Shown: positions 1-6,106 of the stretch, piece after piece
Layout: every line of letters starts with the position of its first letter
Position numbering within the stretch: position 1 is the stretch's first letter
From: Paraktedonobacter sp034438135
GTDB lineage: Bacteria > Chloroflexota > Ktedonobacteria > Ktedonobacterales > Ktedonobacteraceae
Direction: 5' to 3'
Length of the DNA stretch: 9,110 nucleotides
Assembly: GCA_034438135.1 (NCBI GenBank)
Contig: DAOTTL010000229.1
Location: forward strand, 1 to 9,110
Program-made: the position numbers and the translations under genes
The notes under the pieces: model-generated
Seen by the model: only the letters and a program-made list of their open reading frames with translations
Databases searched by the model: none
Told to the model about the DNA's origin: nothing

Positions 1-2
1 TG

Positions 3-356
3 GTAGAGAAGCAAGATCTTGAGATTGAGATGATGTTTCAGATGAGCGGCCTGCTGGTTTTTGGCGTAATGGTCAGTACTTTGCACTACTCACAGTTTTA
101 TATAGAACTCAATGAGGAACTTCATCGTTCGAGTGAGCCAGAGACCGCAGAGGTGTTGAAAGAGTACTACTCAGCCCTTGTGCCGCCATCAGACCAGCCG
201 GAGATCGGACCAGAGGGTCTGCCCGTGGTTTTTCGGGTGGCTCATATGCGTGATGTTACTATAATAAGTGGTGGTCATAAGGTTAAAGTACCTTATTGGC
301 GTGGAAAGCTTAGTGATATAGATGCGTTTGTCATTGGGGCTGCGGCGGGCGAATAG
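3..356 (+). CDS. Hypothetical protein, 3' end of a gene entering from the left edge
   Basis: I do not recognise this protein. The reading frame is open to the left edge of the window (codons from position 3), and the two adjacent ATG codons at 30 and 33 have no convincing Shine-Dalgarno sequence, so this is probably the C-terminal part of a longer protein rather than a complete 108-residue one. Near the beginning is a moderately hydrophobic stretch (MSGLLVFGVMVSTLHY) that could be a buried helix or a short membrane segment. It is followed by an acidic region (ELNEELHRSSEPETAEVLKE) and a mixed beta-type C-terminus ending in VIGAAAGE. It is the only plus-strand gene in the window and converges on the uracil-DNA glycosylase gene 67 bp away. 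No function is assigned. Confidence 0.55.
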   Translation, partial: VEKQDLEIEMMFQMSGLLVFGVMVSTLHYSQFYIELNEELHRSSEPETAEVLKEYYSALVPPSDQPEIGPEGLPVVFRVAHMRDVTIISGGHKVKVPYWRGKLSDIDAFVIGAAAGE

Positions 357-361
357 TAGCG

Positions 362-414
362 GAGATGCGGACAGACTGGAGAGTAGTATATCTTATCCAT
401 TCTATGCGCATCTC
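362..414. terminator. Weak inverted repeat between convergent genes
   Basis: GAGATGCG at 362-369 and its exact complement CGCATCTC at 407-414 flank a 37-nt loop in the 67-bp gap between two convergent genes. The position suits a bidirectional terminator, but the loop is long and no U-tract follows on either strand, so this is only a candidate. Confidence 0.2.
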
Positions 415-423
415 TCTGAGTGT

Positions 424-1068
424 CTAAAAGAGTGAGAGTTGCTCTGGTGGCTCCTCTTTTGGCACTTCCGGTGTAAGTGCTGGAAGTTTGCCTTCTTTAC
501 GTAAGCGTTCGGCCTCGGCGATAATCATTGGAATTTTCGCAAAATCGGCGCGAAACTCCGTCATCGTCTTATCACTCCGCAGCGCGGCGGCTGGATGATA
601 CATAGCGATATAGATACGCTCACGTCCTCGTCTGGCCTTGCCATGAATAAGACTAATTTTTTCCCCTTTGGTAAAAAATTTAGCCATAGAGAAGCGTCCC
701 AGAGTGACAATTGCCTGTGGGTTCAAAGCCTCTATCTGTCGGTCAAGATAGGCATTGCAGGCCAGGATCTCATCGGGGTTGGGGTCGCGGTTTTCCGGGG
801 GACGGCATTTGACAACGTTCGTAATAAAGACATCCGAGCGTTTCAGTTGAATGCCAGTCAGGGCCTCCTCCAGCAAGCGTCCCGCTGGTCCCACAAAGGG
901 ACGACCCTGCTGATCTTCGTTGTAGCCAGGTCCCTCTCCAATAAACATGATTCTGGCCTGTGGATTTCCTTCGCCGGGTACAGCCTTGTTGCGTCCCTTA
1001 CAAAGACGGCACTTATCGCATATAGAGACCTCACCTGCGATCTCTTTCAAGACCTCCTCTTGGGCCAT
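424..1068 (-). CDS. udg: Type-4 (family 4) uracil-DNA glycosylase, Fe-S cluster protein
   Basis: This enzyme removes uracil from DNA, starting base excision repair of deaminated cytosine. The 214-residue product has the family-4 signature: four cysteines for a 4Fe-4S cluster (C17 and C20 in CDKC, C88 in NVVKCRPPENRDP, C104 in LACNAYL), the motif GEGPGYNED at 44-52 and the catalytic HPAAALR at 158-164. The length is typical for the family plus a charged, proline-rich tail of about 25 residues ending in EQLSLF. The last five residues, QLSLF, match the bacterial sliding-clamp binding consensus QL(S/D)LF. The ATG at 1068 is supported by GAGGAG a few bases upstream. The gene lies downstream of pnp in the same direction but is separated by about 350 bp and a terminator candidate, so it is probably transcribed independently. 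The family call is secure; the symbol is generic. Confidence 0.93.
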   Translation of the reverse strand: MAQEEVLKEIAGEVSICDKCRLCKGRNKAVPGEGNPQARIMFIGEGPGYNEDQQGRPFVGPAGRLLEEALTGIQLKRSDVFITNVVKCRPPENRDPNPDEILACNAYLDRQIEALNPQAIVTLGRFSMAKFFTKGEKISLIHGKARRGRERIYIAMYHPAAALRSDKTMTEFRADFAKIPMIIAEAERLRKEGKLPALTPEVPKEEPPEQLSLF

Positions 1069-1148
1069 ACTCTCCTCATTTCAGCGCAGCAGCCACTTCT
1101 ATTATCTACTGCCTCTACTTTACTACAAATAGAACTCTTTTCGTCCAT
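1047..1148 (-). CDS. Possible 33-residue upstream ORF overlapping the udg start
   Basis: A short frame starts at ATG 1148 and stops 22 nt inside udg in a different frame. It is preceded by AGGAG with a 6-7-nt spacer, as good a ribosome site as that of udg itself. The predicted peptide begins MDEKSSICSKVEAV and is rich in Cys and Arg. The overlap with the udg start would permit translational coupling. Against it, the peptide has no recognisable features, and the best udg promoter candidate lies inside it, so a transcript starting there would not contain it. Confidence 0.2.
   Translation of the reverse strand: MDEKSSICSKVEAVDNRSGCCAEMRRVWPKRRS
1101..1128 (-). promoter_or_regulatory. Candidate promoter of udg
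   Basis: On the minus strand, TTGTAG (1123-1128) and GATAAT (1101-1106) are separated by 16 bp and lie about 35 nt upstream of the udg ATG. The -10 matches the consensus at 5 of 6 positions, but the -35 is weak and the spacer one base short. Confidence 0.3.
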
Positions 1149-1328
1149 CTTTTTCTCCTGGGGAGAGGCCTGGCCACTCCTGAGCCGTGACTTCTGCGAA
1201 CCCCTGATCCTCAAGAGAAAGAAGGCGAAAGTGTCCTGATATCCCTATAGATAGACATCAACATAGTGAAGGAGAATCCTCTGCACTCCCTCAATTGTGG
1301 GATACCGGTGATCCGTTACAAGAGCAGA

Positions 1329-1355
1329 AAGGGACGCCCGTGAGGAGCGCCCCTT
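1329..1355 (-). terminator. Terminator candidate after pnp
   Basis: On the minus strand AAGGGGCGC pairs with GCGTCCCTT, a 9-bp stem around a 9-nt loop, followed by TCTGCTCTTGT. The one non-Watson-Crick pair is a G-U wobble only in minus-strand RNA (an A-C mismatch in plus-strand RNA), which favours transcription from the minus strand. It lies about 70 nt past the pnp stop. The tail is only moderately U-rich. Confidence 0.55.
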
Positions 1356-1425
1356 CCCTGCCCTGTGATTCTTTTCTCATCTCAACCGCATATAACTGGC
1401 GGTCAGGTAATAGACCGAGTTGAGC

Positions 1426-3939
1426 CTACCAGCGACGGTCAGGTGGGCGACCAAAGCCGGAGTCGCGACGTGGACCAGGTGTTCGGTTGGGGCCGCTAGT
1501 GCCGCCAGGGCTACTAGGACCCATGGGGCGACGCTGGCCACCGAAGTTACCGCCGCTGCCACCGCTACGATCTCCGTAGCCGCCGCCCGAACTCGAACCA
1601 GAACCAGAACCCGAACCAGATGAGCGGCCACGATCTCCATAACCGCCACGATCACCGCCACGGTCACCACCACGATCACCGCCACGGTCGTTATATCCGC
1701 CGGGACCACGGCCAGGCATCGAGCTTTCACGAGGACGACCACCACCGTAGCCGCCGCCGGGTCGGCCACCACCCATACCGCCGGGTCGGCCACCGCCGCC
1801 GCCGCCGCGACCGCCGCGCTCGCTCTCCATTTCAGCGGCACTTGGCAATTCGCCGCTCAGCGCTGCACGTCGTGACAGATTGACCCGACCTTGCTGATCT
1901 ACCTCTATAACCATGACTGTGATCTCGTCTCCGATCGAAACGACATCTTCTGGTCGCATGACCTGGTAATCGGCCAGTTGCGACGTGCGCACCAGACCCT
2001 CCTTGCCAGGTAGAATCTCCACAAAGGCTCCGAAGTCCACCAGACGACGCACCGTACCGGTGTAGATACGGCCAACCTCTACCTCCTCGGTCAGAGCACG
2101 TACAGCATCAATCGCGATCTGCATCGCTTCACCAGAAGTTGCGGAGACGTGCACAGAGCCGTCGTCCTCGATATCAATCTTGGCTCCGCTCTCTTCCTGG
2201 ATCTTGCGGATCGTCTTTCCGCCTGGTCCGATGACGGCCCCGATTTTATCAGGATTGATCTTCACCGTCTGAATGCGAGGTGCGTACTCGGAGAGTTCTT
2301 CACGTGGTGCGTCGATGGTATCGAGCATCTTCTCCATAATGTACATGCGGCCCTCACGTGCCTGCTCCAGGGCCTTTGTCATAATCTCGTAAGTGATGCC
2401 TTTGACCTTGATATCCATTTGTAAGGCTGTCACTCCATCGGCGGTTCCAGCGACCTTAAAGTCCATATCTCCAAGTGCATCCTCAATTCCCTGGATGTCA
2501 CTCATGACAGCCCATTTGCCGGAGCGCTCACCCTCACCAGTGATCAGGCCCATCGCTACACCAGCGACTGGTGCGTGAATAGGTACACCTGCATCCATCA
2601 TCGAGAGAGTGGTTCCGCAGACCGATCCCATGGAGGTTGAGCCATTTGAAGAGAGCACATCAGAGACAGCGCGGATCGTATAGGGGAACTCATCCTGTGA
2701 GGGAAGAACCGCTGCGATAGCGCGTTCAGCCAGTGCACCATGTCCGATCTCGCGGCGTCCAGGGCCTCGCATCGGTTTGCTCTCGCCAGTTGAATAAGGA
2801 GGGAAATTGTAATGGTGCATAAAACGTTTGCTCTCGCTGACTCCCAGACCGTCGAGGATCTGCTCATCGCCAGGTGAGCCAAGCGTTATCACGCTGAGCA
2901 CCTGTGTCTGTCCGCGTGTAAAGATAGCTGAACCATGGGTACGCGGCAGCAAACCCACCTCACATGAGATGGGGCGGATTGTCTTAAGATCGCGTCCATC
3001 AACGCGTATGCCGTTATCAAGAATATTGCTGCGTACATATGACTTGAGTTCCTTCTCGTAGAAAGCAATGATCTCTTTCAAGCGATCAGGGAATTCTCCG
3101 CCGAGGGTCTCCACCAATGCACCCTGCACCAGGTTCAATGCGCTTGAGCGAGCGGCCTTATCAGGGCTACTGACAGCAGCCTCGAAACGAGGGAGAACAA
3201 AGGCGGCAACTCGGGCCTTCAAAGCTTCATCCACCGGAGCGGGCGTAAAGGGACGTTTTGCTACGTTAACAAGCTGAACCAGCTTATCCTGCATCTTAAT
3301 AATATCTTGCAGTGCTTCCTGACCGAAGCGCACGGCCTCAAGCATCAGGTCCTCAGGAAGTTCTTTCGCACCAGCCTCAACCATCATTACAGCATCAGAG
3401 GTGCCAGCAATGGCCAGGTCCAGCCTGGACTCATTCATGGTAGATTCCACAGGATTGATCACCAGTTGGCCATCTATGTAGCCAACGCGAACCGCACCTA
3501 CGGGTCCAGCAAAAGGAATATCAGAGATACTCAGGGCTGCAGAGGCTCCGACAATACCCAGAATATCGGAATCGTTTTCCTGGTCAACGGAGATCACTGT
3601 GATCACGACCTGGACATCGTTGCGGTACCCTTTGGGGAAGAGAGGACGGAGAGGACGATCGGCCAGGCGGCAGGCCAGAATAGCGTGTTCGCTTGCACGA
3701 CCCTCGCGTTTAATAAAACCGCCAGGGATTTTACCTGCGGCATACATGCGTTCTTCAACATCTACAGTTAACGGAAAGAAATCAATACCTTCGCGTGGTT
3801 CATTGTTGCCAACAACCGTGGCCAGGATGACAGTATCGCCATAGCGCACCAGTACAGCACCGCTGGCTTGTTCTGCCACCCGGCCTGTCTCAATACTCAT
3901 TACGCGGCCACCAATAACAGCTTCTTGACGGTGAATCAT
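1426..3939 (-). CDS. pnp: Polyribonucleotide nucleotidyltransferase (PNPase) with a long Gly/Arg-rich tail
   Basis: PNPase degrades RNA 3' to 5' phosphorolytically, releasing nucleoside diphosphates. The 837-residue product has two RNase PH-type domains (about 1-230 and 310-545) joined by a helical segment. The active-site block is intact: SNGSTSMGSVCG (431-442) and EDALGDMDFK, whose D487, D493 and K495 match E. coli D486, D492 and K494. A KH domain (about 555-615, IGPGGKTIRKI) and an S1 domain (about 621-692) follow. Beyond about residue 695 there are roughly 140 extra residues rich in Gly, Arg, Asp and Ser, including four DRGG units, an (SG)n run and a basic Pro-rich end. Most PNPases end near residue 700-730. 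ATG 3939 is chosen over the in-frame ATG at 4020 because MIHRQEAVIGGRV is the usual PNPase start and GGAGG sits 4 nt upstream. The gene follows rpsO, the classical arrangement. Confidence 0.96.
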   Translation of the reverse strand: MIHRQEAVIGGRVMSIETGRVAEQASGAVLVRYGDTVILATVVGNNEPREGIDFFPLTVDVEERMYAAGKIPGGFIKREGRASEHAILACRLADRPLRPLFPKGYRNDVQVVITVISVDQENDSDILGIVGASAALSISDIPFAGPVGAVRVGYIDGQLVINPVESTMNESRLDLAIAGTSDAVMMVEAGAKELPEDLMLEAVRFGQEALQDIIKMQDKLVQLVNVAKRPFTPAPVDEALKARVAAFVLPRFEAAVSSPDKAARSSALNLVQGALVETLGGEFPDRLKEIIAFYEKELKSYVRSNILDNGIRVDGRDLKTIRPISCEVGLLPRTHGSAIFTRGQTQVLSVITLGSPGDEQILDGLGVSESKRFMHHYNFPPYSTGESKPMRGPGRREIGHGALAERAIAAVLPSQDEFPYTIRAVSDVLSSNGSTSMGSVCGTTLSMMDAGVPIHAPVAGVAMGLITGEGERSGKWAVMSDIQGIEDALGDMDFKVAGTADGVTALQMDIKVKGITYEIMTKALEQAREGRMYIMEKMLDTIDAPREELSEYAPRIQTVKINPDKIGAVIGPGGKTIRKIQEESGAKIDIEDDGSVHVSATSGEAMQIAIDAVRALTEEVEVGRIYTGTVRRLVDFGAFVEILPGKEGLVRTSQLADYQVMRPEDVVSIGDEITVMVIEVDQQGRVNLSRRAALSGELPSAAEMESERGGRGGGGGGRPGGMGGGRPGGGYGGGRPRESSMPGRGPGGYNDRGGDRGGDRGGDRGGYGDRGRSSGSGSGSGSSSGGGYGDRSGGSGGNFGGQRRPMGPSSPGGTSGPNRTPGPRRDSGFGRPPDRRW
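1642..1689 (-). repeat. In-frame 12-bp repeat in pnp encoding four DRGG units
   Basis: Four consecutive 12-bp units encode D-R-G-G at residues 751-766 of PNPase. The copies differ at synonymous third positions (GAT/GAC, GGT/GGC). This suggests an expansion that is retained at the protein level rather than a very recent slippage. Confidence 0.75.
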
Positions 3940-3943
3940 AAGT

Positions 3944-3948
3944 CCTCC
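3944..3948 (-). promoter_or_regulatory. Ribosome binding site fixing the pnp start
   Basis: GGAGG on the minus strand ends 4 nt before ATG 3939. This decides against the longer frame starting at 4020, whose extra 27 residues have no similarity to PNPase. Confidence 0.8.
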
Positions 3949-4339
3949 GACTACTAAATACCCCCTGCACCCTGCGTCTTGCACCTGACTACGTGCCAGG
4001 CAAATTGCTGGACCAGCCATTGTCTCAAGGGGCTTATTTTTTTAACAACTAGTCTCCCCTGCTTAATTTAAGTGTATCCAGTCTGTTTCAAACCTTCCTG
4101 GTACATCTCTGGATATATCTATCTCCGGTTTTCTGCTTCTACCCTATTCGTTCTTCATTTCTGCTCTAACTGTCCTGGTGTCGCAAAGCCTCAATGTGGT
4201 TACACTCGTTAGTCTTCCATACAACGAGCTTGTGGGGAACACGTAGGTCTTTCCTGGTAATTGTTGCTATCTTTCTTCAACACAGCAAATGCGTCTGCTA
4301 CGGTGGGAGAAAAATGGAGCCGCGGTCGCGCAAATAACG

Positions 4340-4362
4340 CGGCGCTGGCCAAAATCGCGCCG
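4340..4362 (-). terminator. GC-rich hairpin after rpsO, possible leaky terminator
   Basis: CGGCGC and GCGCCG form a 6-bp perfect stem with an 11-nt loop, followed on the minus strand by CGTTATTTG. It begins about 26 nt beyond the rpsO stop. The short U-rich tail suggests at most partial termination, which would set pnp below rpsO if both share one transcript. Confidence 0.35.
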
Positions 4363-4387
4363 ACCGCACCCAACACAACCATCTCAA

Positions 4388-4657
4388 TTAGTGGCGTAAG
4401 CCGAGTTTCGCAATCAAAGCACGATAACGCGCCGGGCTTTTCTTCCCCAAATAGGCAAGCAGACGCCGACGCCGACCGACCATCATCAACAACCCCCGCT
4501 TTGAATGTAGATCATGTTTATGCACTTTGAGGTGCTCGGTGAGCTGATTAATACGGTAAGTTAGCAATGAAACCTGAACTTCGGTGGAGCCGGAGTCGGT
4601 TTCGTGGATGTGGGAGTTTGTTATAATCTCCGCTTTTTCTTCTACAGTGAACGGCAC
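4388..4657 (-). CDS. rpsO: 30S ribosomal protein S15
   Basis: S15 is a primary 16S rRNA-binding protein that organises the central domain of the small subunit and contributes to an intersubunit bridge. The 89-residue product has the family's length and hallmarks: DSGSTEVQVSLL (21-32), the HDLHSKRGLL block (48-57) that contacts rRNA, and the basic RRRRLLAYL segment, ending in LIAKLGLRH. The start is GTG at 4657, preceded by AGGAGG with a rather long 11-nt spacer; length and alignment support it. A strong promoter lies about 60 bp upstream (4715-4743), and a small palindrome overlaps the leader just before the ribosome site. pnp follows in the same direction. Confidence 0.96.
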   Translation of the reverse strand: MPFTVEEKAEIITNSHIHETDSGSTEVQVSLLTYRINQLTEHLKVHKHDLHSKRGLLMMVGRRRRLLAYLGKKSPARYRALIAKLGLRH

Positions 4658-4674
4658 GGTCTTTTATACCTCCT

Positions 4675-4687
4675 GTTGTGCCACAAC
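4675..4687 (-). promoter_or_regulatory. Palindromic hairpin immediately upstream of the rpsO ribosome site
   Basis: GTTGT and ACAAC form a 5-bp stem around a 3-nt loop in the 5' UTR, ending directly before AGGAGG. E. coli S15 represses its own translation by trapping the ribosome on a leader pseudoknot, so structure at this place could be an S15 operator. The helix is short and no pseudoknot partner was identified. Confidence 0.3.
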
Positions 4688-4714
4688 GAGCAGCAAGGGA
4701 AACGCTATGTTCGC

Positions 4715-4743
4715 ATTATAGTTCAACTATCAGCGAGATGCAA
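4715..4743 (-). promoter_or_regulatory. Promoter of rpsO (and probably pnp)
   Basis: On the minus strand TTGCAT (4738-4743) and a perfect TATAAT (4715-4720) are separated by exactly 17 bp. Transcription would begin near 4708, giving a 5' UTR of about 50 nt before the rpsO GTG. Confidence 0.75.
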
Positions 4744-4789
4744 GTCCTTGTGAATCTCTACTCGTGGCTATGGAAAAACGATATGCTCG

Positions 4790-4824
4790 CCTCCTCCTCA
4801 GAGAGCTATTTTCTGAGGAGGAGG
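4790..4824 (-). terminator. Strong 13-bp hairpin at the end of the rplJ-rplL unit
   Basis: CCTCCTCCTCAGA and TCTGAGGAGGAGG form a perfect 13-bp stem with a 9-nt loop about 30 nt past the rplL stop. Its place between rplL and the rpsO promoter suits a terminator or a 3'-end stabilising hairpin. No U-tract follows directly: the minus-strand tail is CGAGCATATCG and then TTTTT, so it may not be a standard intrinsic terminator. Confidence 0.55.
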
Positions 4825-4852
4825 ATAGAGTAGATGGTAGAGGTTACCAGCG

Positions 4853-5233
4853 TTACTTAATAGTAACTTTGGCACCGACCTCAGACAGCTTCTCAGCAAT
4901 TTTGTCGGCTTCTTCCTTAGAAACAGCCTCTTTAACTGCTTTAGGTGCCTCATCGACGACCGCTTTGGCCTCTTTCAGACCCAGACCGGTCAGTTCGCGT
5001 ACAACCTTGATGACGTTGATCTTGTTTGGACCAATCTCAGTGAGGATGGCATCGAACTCTGTCTGTTCTTCAACAACAGGGGCAGGACCCGCATCAGCTA
5101 CGGCAACAGGTGCACCGGCTGCGGCTACGGGAGCAGCACTTACTCCCCATTTCTCTTGCAAGGTTTTAGAAAGCTCGACAAGATCGAGCACATTCAGTTT
5201 TTCGATTTCATCAATAATTGTCTGTACGGACAT
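4853..5233 (-). CDS. rplL: 50S ribosomal protein L7/L12 (stalk)
   Basis: L7/L12 forms the mobile multi-copy stalk that recruits and stimulates translational GTPases such as EF-Tu and EF-G. The 126-residue product has all three parts: an N-terminal dimerisation and L10-binding domain (about 1-31), an Ala/Pro/Val-rich flexible hinge (about 32-56) and the conserved C-terminal domain (about 57-126), including KINVIKVVRELTGLGLKEAK (71-90), which binds the factors. ATG 5233 is preceded by AAGGAG. The gene follows rplJ by only 27 nt, so both are translated from one mRNA and share the control of the L10 leader. Confidence 0.97.
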   Translation of the reverse strand: MSVQTIIDEIEKLNVLDLVELSKTLQEKWGVSAAPVAAAGAPVAVADAGPAPVVEEQTEFDAILTEIGPNKINVIKVVRELTGLGLKEAKAVVDEAPKAVKEAVSKEEADKIAEKLSEVGAKVTIK

Positions 5234-5260
5234 GGGTTTTTCTCCTTCTGACTGAGTGTA

Positions 5261-5797
5261 TTATTGGGCGTCTCCGTTTTGCAACTGCTCGGAGTGCGCT
5301 TGAAGAACATAACAAAGGTCGCGCAAAGGCGCATTAAACAATCCAACAAGACTGGCCGCTGGACCCTGGATGGTACCAACTACCTGGGCCTTGACGTAGT
5401 TCTTGCCGCCAGGCATTTTTGCCAGGCTCTCTACTTGCTCAGCCGAAAGCGCTCGGCCTCCAAGTATGCCAGATTTAAGCACGACGATTTTCGAGGTCTG
5501 AACGTAGTCATTGATTACCTTCGCGGTTGCTACTTCATCCTCGTAACCGAACGCTACTGCTGTTTGACCGTGGAAAATGCTCGTGTCCAGCTCGGTCATC
5601 TCGCTTCGCTCTGAAGCAATACGCAGCAAGGTGTTTTTGGCGATCAGAAACTCGATGCTGGCCGCGCGTAATTTGGTACGCAGATCGGTCATATCCTTGA
5701 CGTTTAGACCCTGGGTCTGGACCAGGATAGCGACTACGGAACGACTTAGCTTGTCGGTCAGTTCGGTAATTTTTTCTGCCTTGGCCTGTGTAGGCAT
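5261..5797 (-). CDS. rplJ: 50S ribosomal protein L10
   Basis: L10 anchors the L7/L12 dimers at the base of the stalk and binds 23S rRNA together with L11. The 178-residue product has the N-terminal rRNA-binding domain (ITELTDKLSRSVVAIL near the start, AKNTLLRIA around 53-61) and a C-terminal helix that carries L12. The frame extends upstream to 5890, but ATG 5797 is the start: AAGGAGG lies 7 nt before it, the protein then begins in register with the family (MPTQAKAEKI), and the extra 31 codons would run through the leader hairpin at 5852-5880. L10 typically represses its own operon by binding this leader. Confidence 0.96.
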   Translation of the reverse strand: MPTQAKAEKITELTDKLSRSVVAILVQTQGLNVKDMTDLRTKLRAASIEFLIAKNTLLRIASERSEMTELDTSIFHGQTAVAFGYEDEVATAKVINDYVQTSKIVVLKSGILGGRALSAEQVESLAKMPGGKNYVKAQVVGTIQGPAASLVGLFNAPLRDLCYVLQAHSEQLQNGDAQ

Positions 5798-5835
5798 CTT
5801 AATTCCTCCTTTCCGAAATGGTAGATGAGTCATAT

Positions 5836-6083
5836 GTTCTGTACAACCAAAATGGTCTTCGGTAGAGAACCGAAGACCATGCGAGTTCATTTGTCGCTGT
5901 CTGGCATTTTTGCTAGACGTTTGATGGTTTGGAGGGTATCACCTCCAAGACCATTGCATGTCTAAACTCGACTGCCAGTAAGTTTCATCTGACCTCGGCA
6001 AGCCGGCACCATTTGTAATGGGTGCCATTTACATGCCCATAGGCATACTTGCTATCTTCGGTCTCCTGGCACCAGGCCAGGAG
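5836..6083 (-). promoter_or_regulatory. Structured rplJ leader, probable L10 autoregulatory region
   Basis: The 352 bp between rplA and rplJ have no gene but contain a series of stable minus-strand helices. They are CTCCTGGC/GCCAGGAG (6063-6083, 5-nt loop), GGCACC[C]ATT/AATGGTGCC (6005-6026), ATGGT[C]TTGGAGG/CCTCCAAACCAT (5924-5954, one bulged C), GTCTAGC/GCCAGAC with one mismatch, and the 12-bp hairpin at 5852-5880. In many bacteria an L10-binding leader with a kink-turn precedes rplJ, and in Bacillus subtilis it acts by transcription attenuation. Position and alternative pairings fit that model; I did not identify the kink-turn itself. No promoter was evident, so transcription may come through from rplA. 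Confidence 0.6.
5852..5880 (-). terminator. Attenuator-like hairpin in the rplJ leader
   Basis: ATGGTCTTCGGT pairs perfectly with ACCGAAGACCAT (12 bp, 5-nt loop) and is followed by TTTGGTTGT on the minus strand. It sits about 55 nt before the rplJ start. The shape is that of an intrinsic terminator with a short U-tract. A second copy of its 5' arm, ATGGTCTT, lies upstream (5947-5954) and could pair instead with the 3' arm, which is what an antiterminator would do. Confidence 0.5.
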
Positions 6084-6106
6084 TAGAAAGAGTCGATAAG
6101 AGAGAA

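Larger units (their letters stand above)
1069..1425. other. Intergenic region between pnp and udg
   Basis: This is about 357 bp without a convincing full-length gene. Next to pnp it holds the terminator candidate (1329-1355). Next to udg it holds a promoter candidate and the small overlapping ORF. In the middle stretch (about 1150-1328) I see no structured RNA, repeat or coding region I can support. Confidence 0.6.
3940..4387 (-). other. Long rpsO-pnp intergenic region / pnp leader
   Basis: The 448 bp between rpsO and pnp hold a GC-rich hairpin just after rpsO (4340-4362). Nearer pnp is a weak stem (AGGGG with CCCCT, 4028-4032 and 4056-4060) around an A/U-rich loop, and then a G-rich stretch with two near copies of GGTGCA just before the ribosome site. 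I could not find a convincing pnp promoter here, so pnp may be read through from rpsO. pnp leaders in enterobacteria carry the RNase III/PNPase autoregulatory hairpin; whether this leader acts similarly is unknown. Confidence 0.5.

Noticed and set aside
595..1239. 214-codon plus-strand frame opposite udg
   Set aside because: It is antisense to a clearly conserved enzyme, has no domain signature and begins without a ribosome site.
1377..1841. Long minus-strand frame inside the 3' end of pnp (Ala/Val-rich)
   Set aside because: It is a frame-shifted reading of the GC-rich Gly/Arg tail; its repetitive Ala/Val composition follows from the repeat and it has no good start.
3307..3771. 154-codon plus-strand frame opposite pnp
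   Set aside because: It is a shadow of the PNPase coding strand; the protein has no recognisable features.
3940..4020. 27-residue N-terminal extension of PNPase from ATG 4020
   Set aside because: The extension is unlike PNPase, includes the G-rich leader segment and bypasses the strong GGAGG placed for ATG 3939.
4097..4259. Three copies of CCTGGT about 77-79 bp apart in the rpsO-pnp spacer
   Set aside because: The match is only 6 bp and the sequence is frequent in this region, so regular spacing is probably coincidence.
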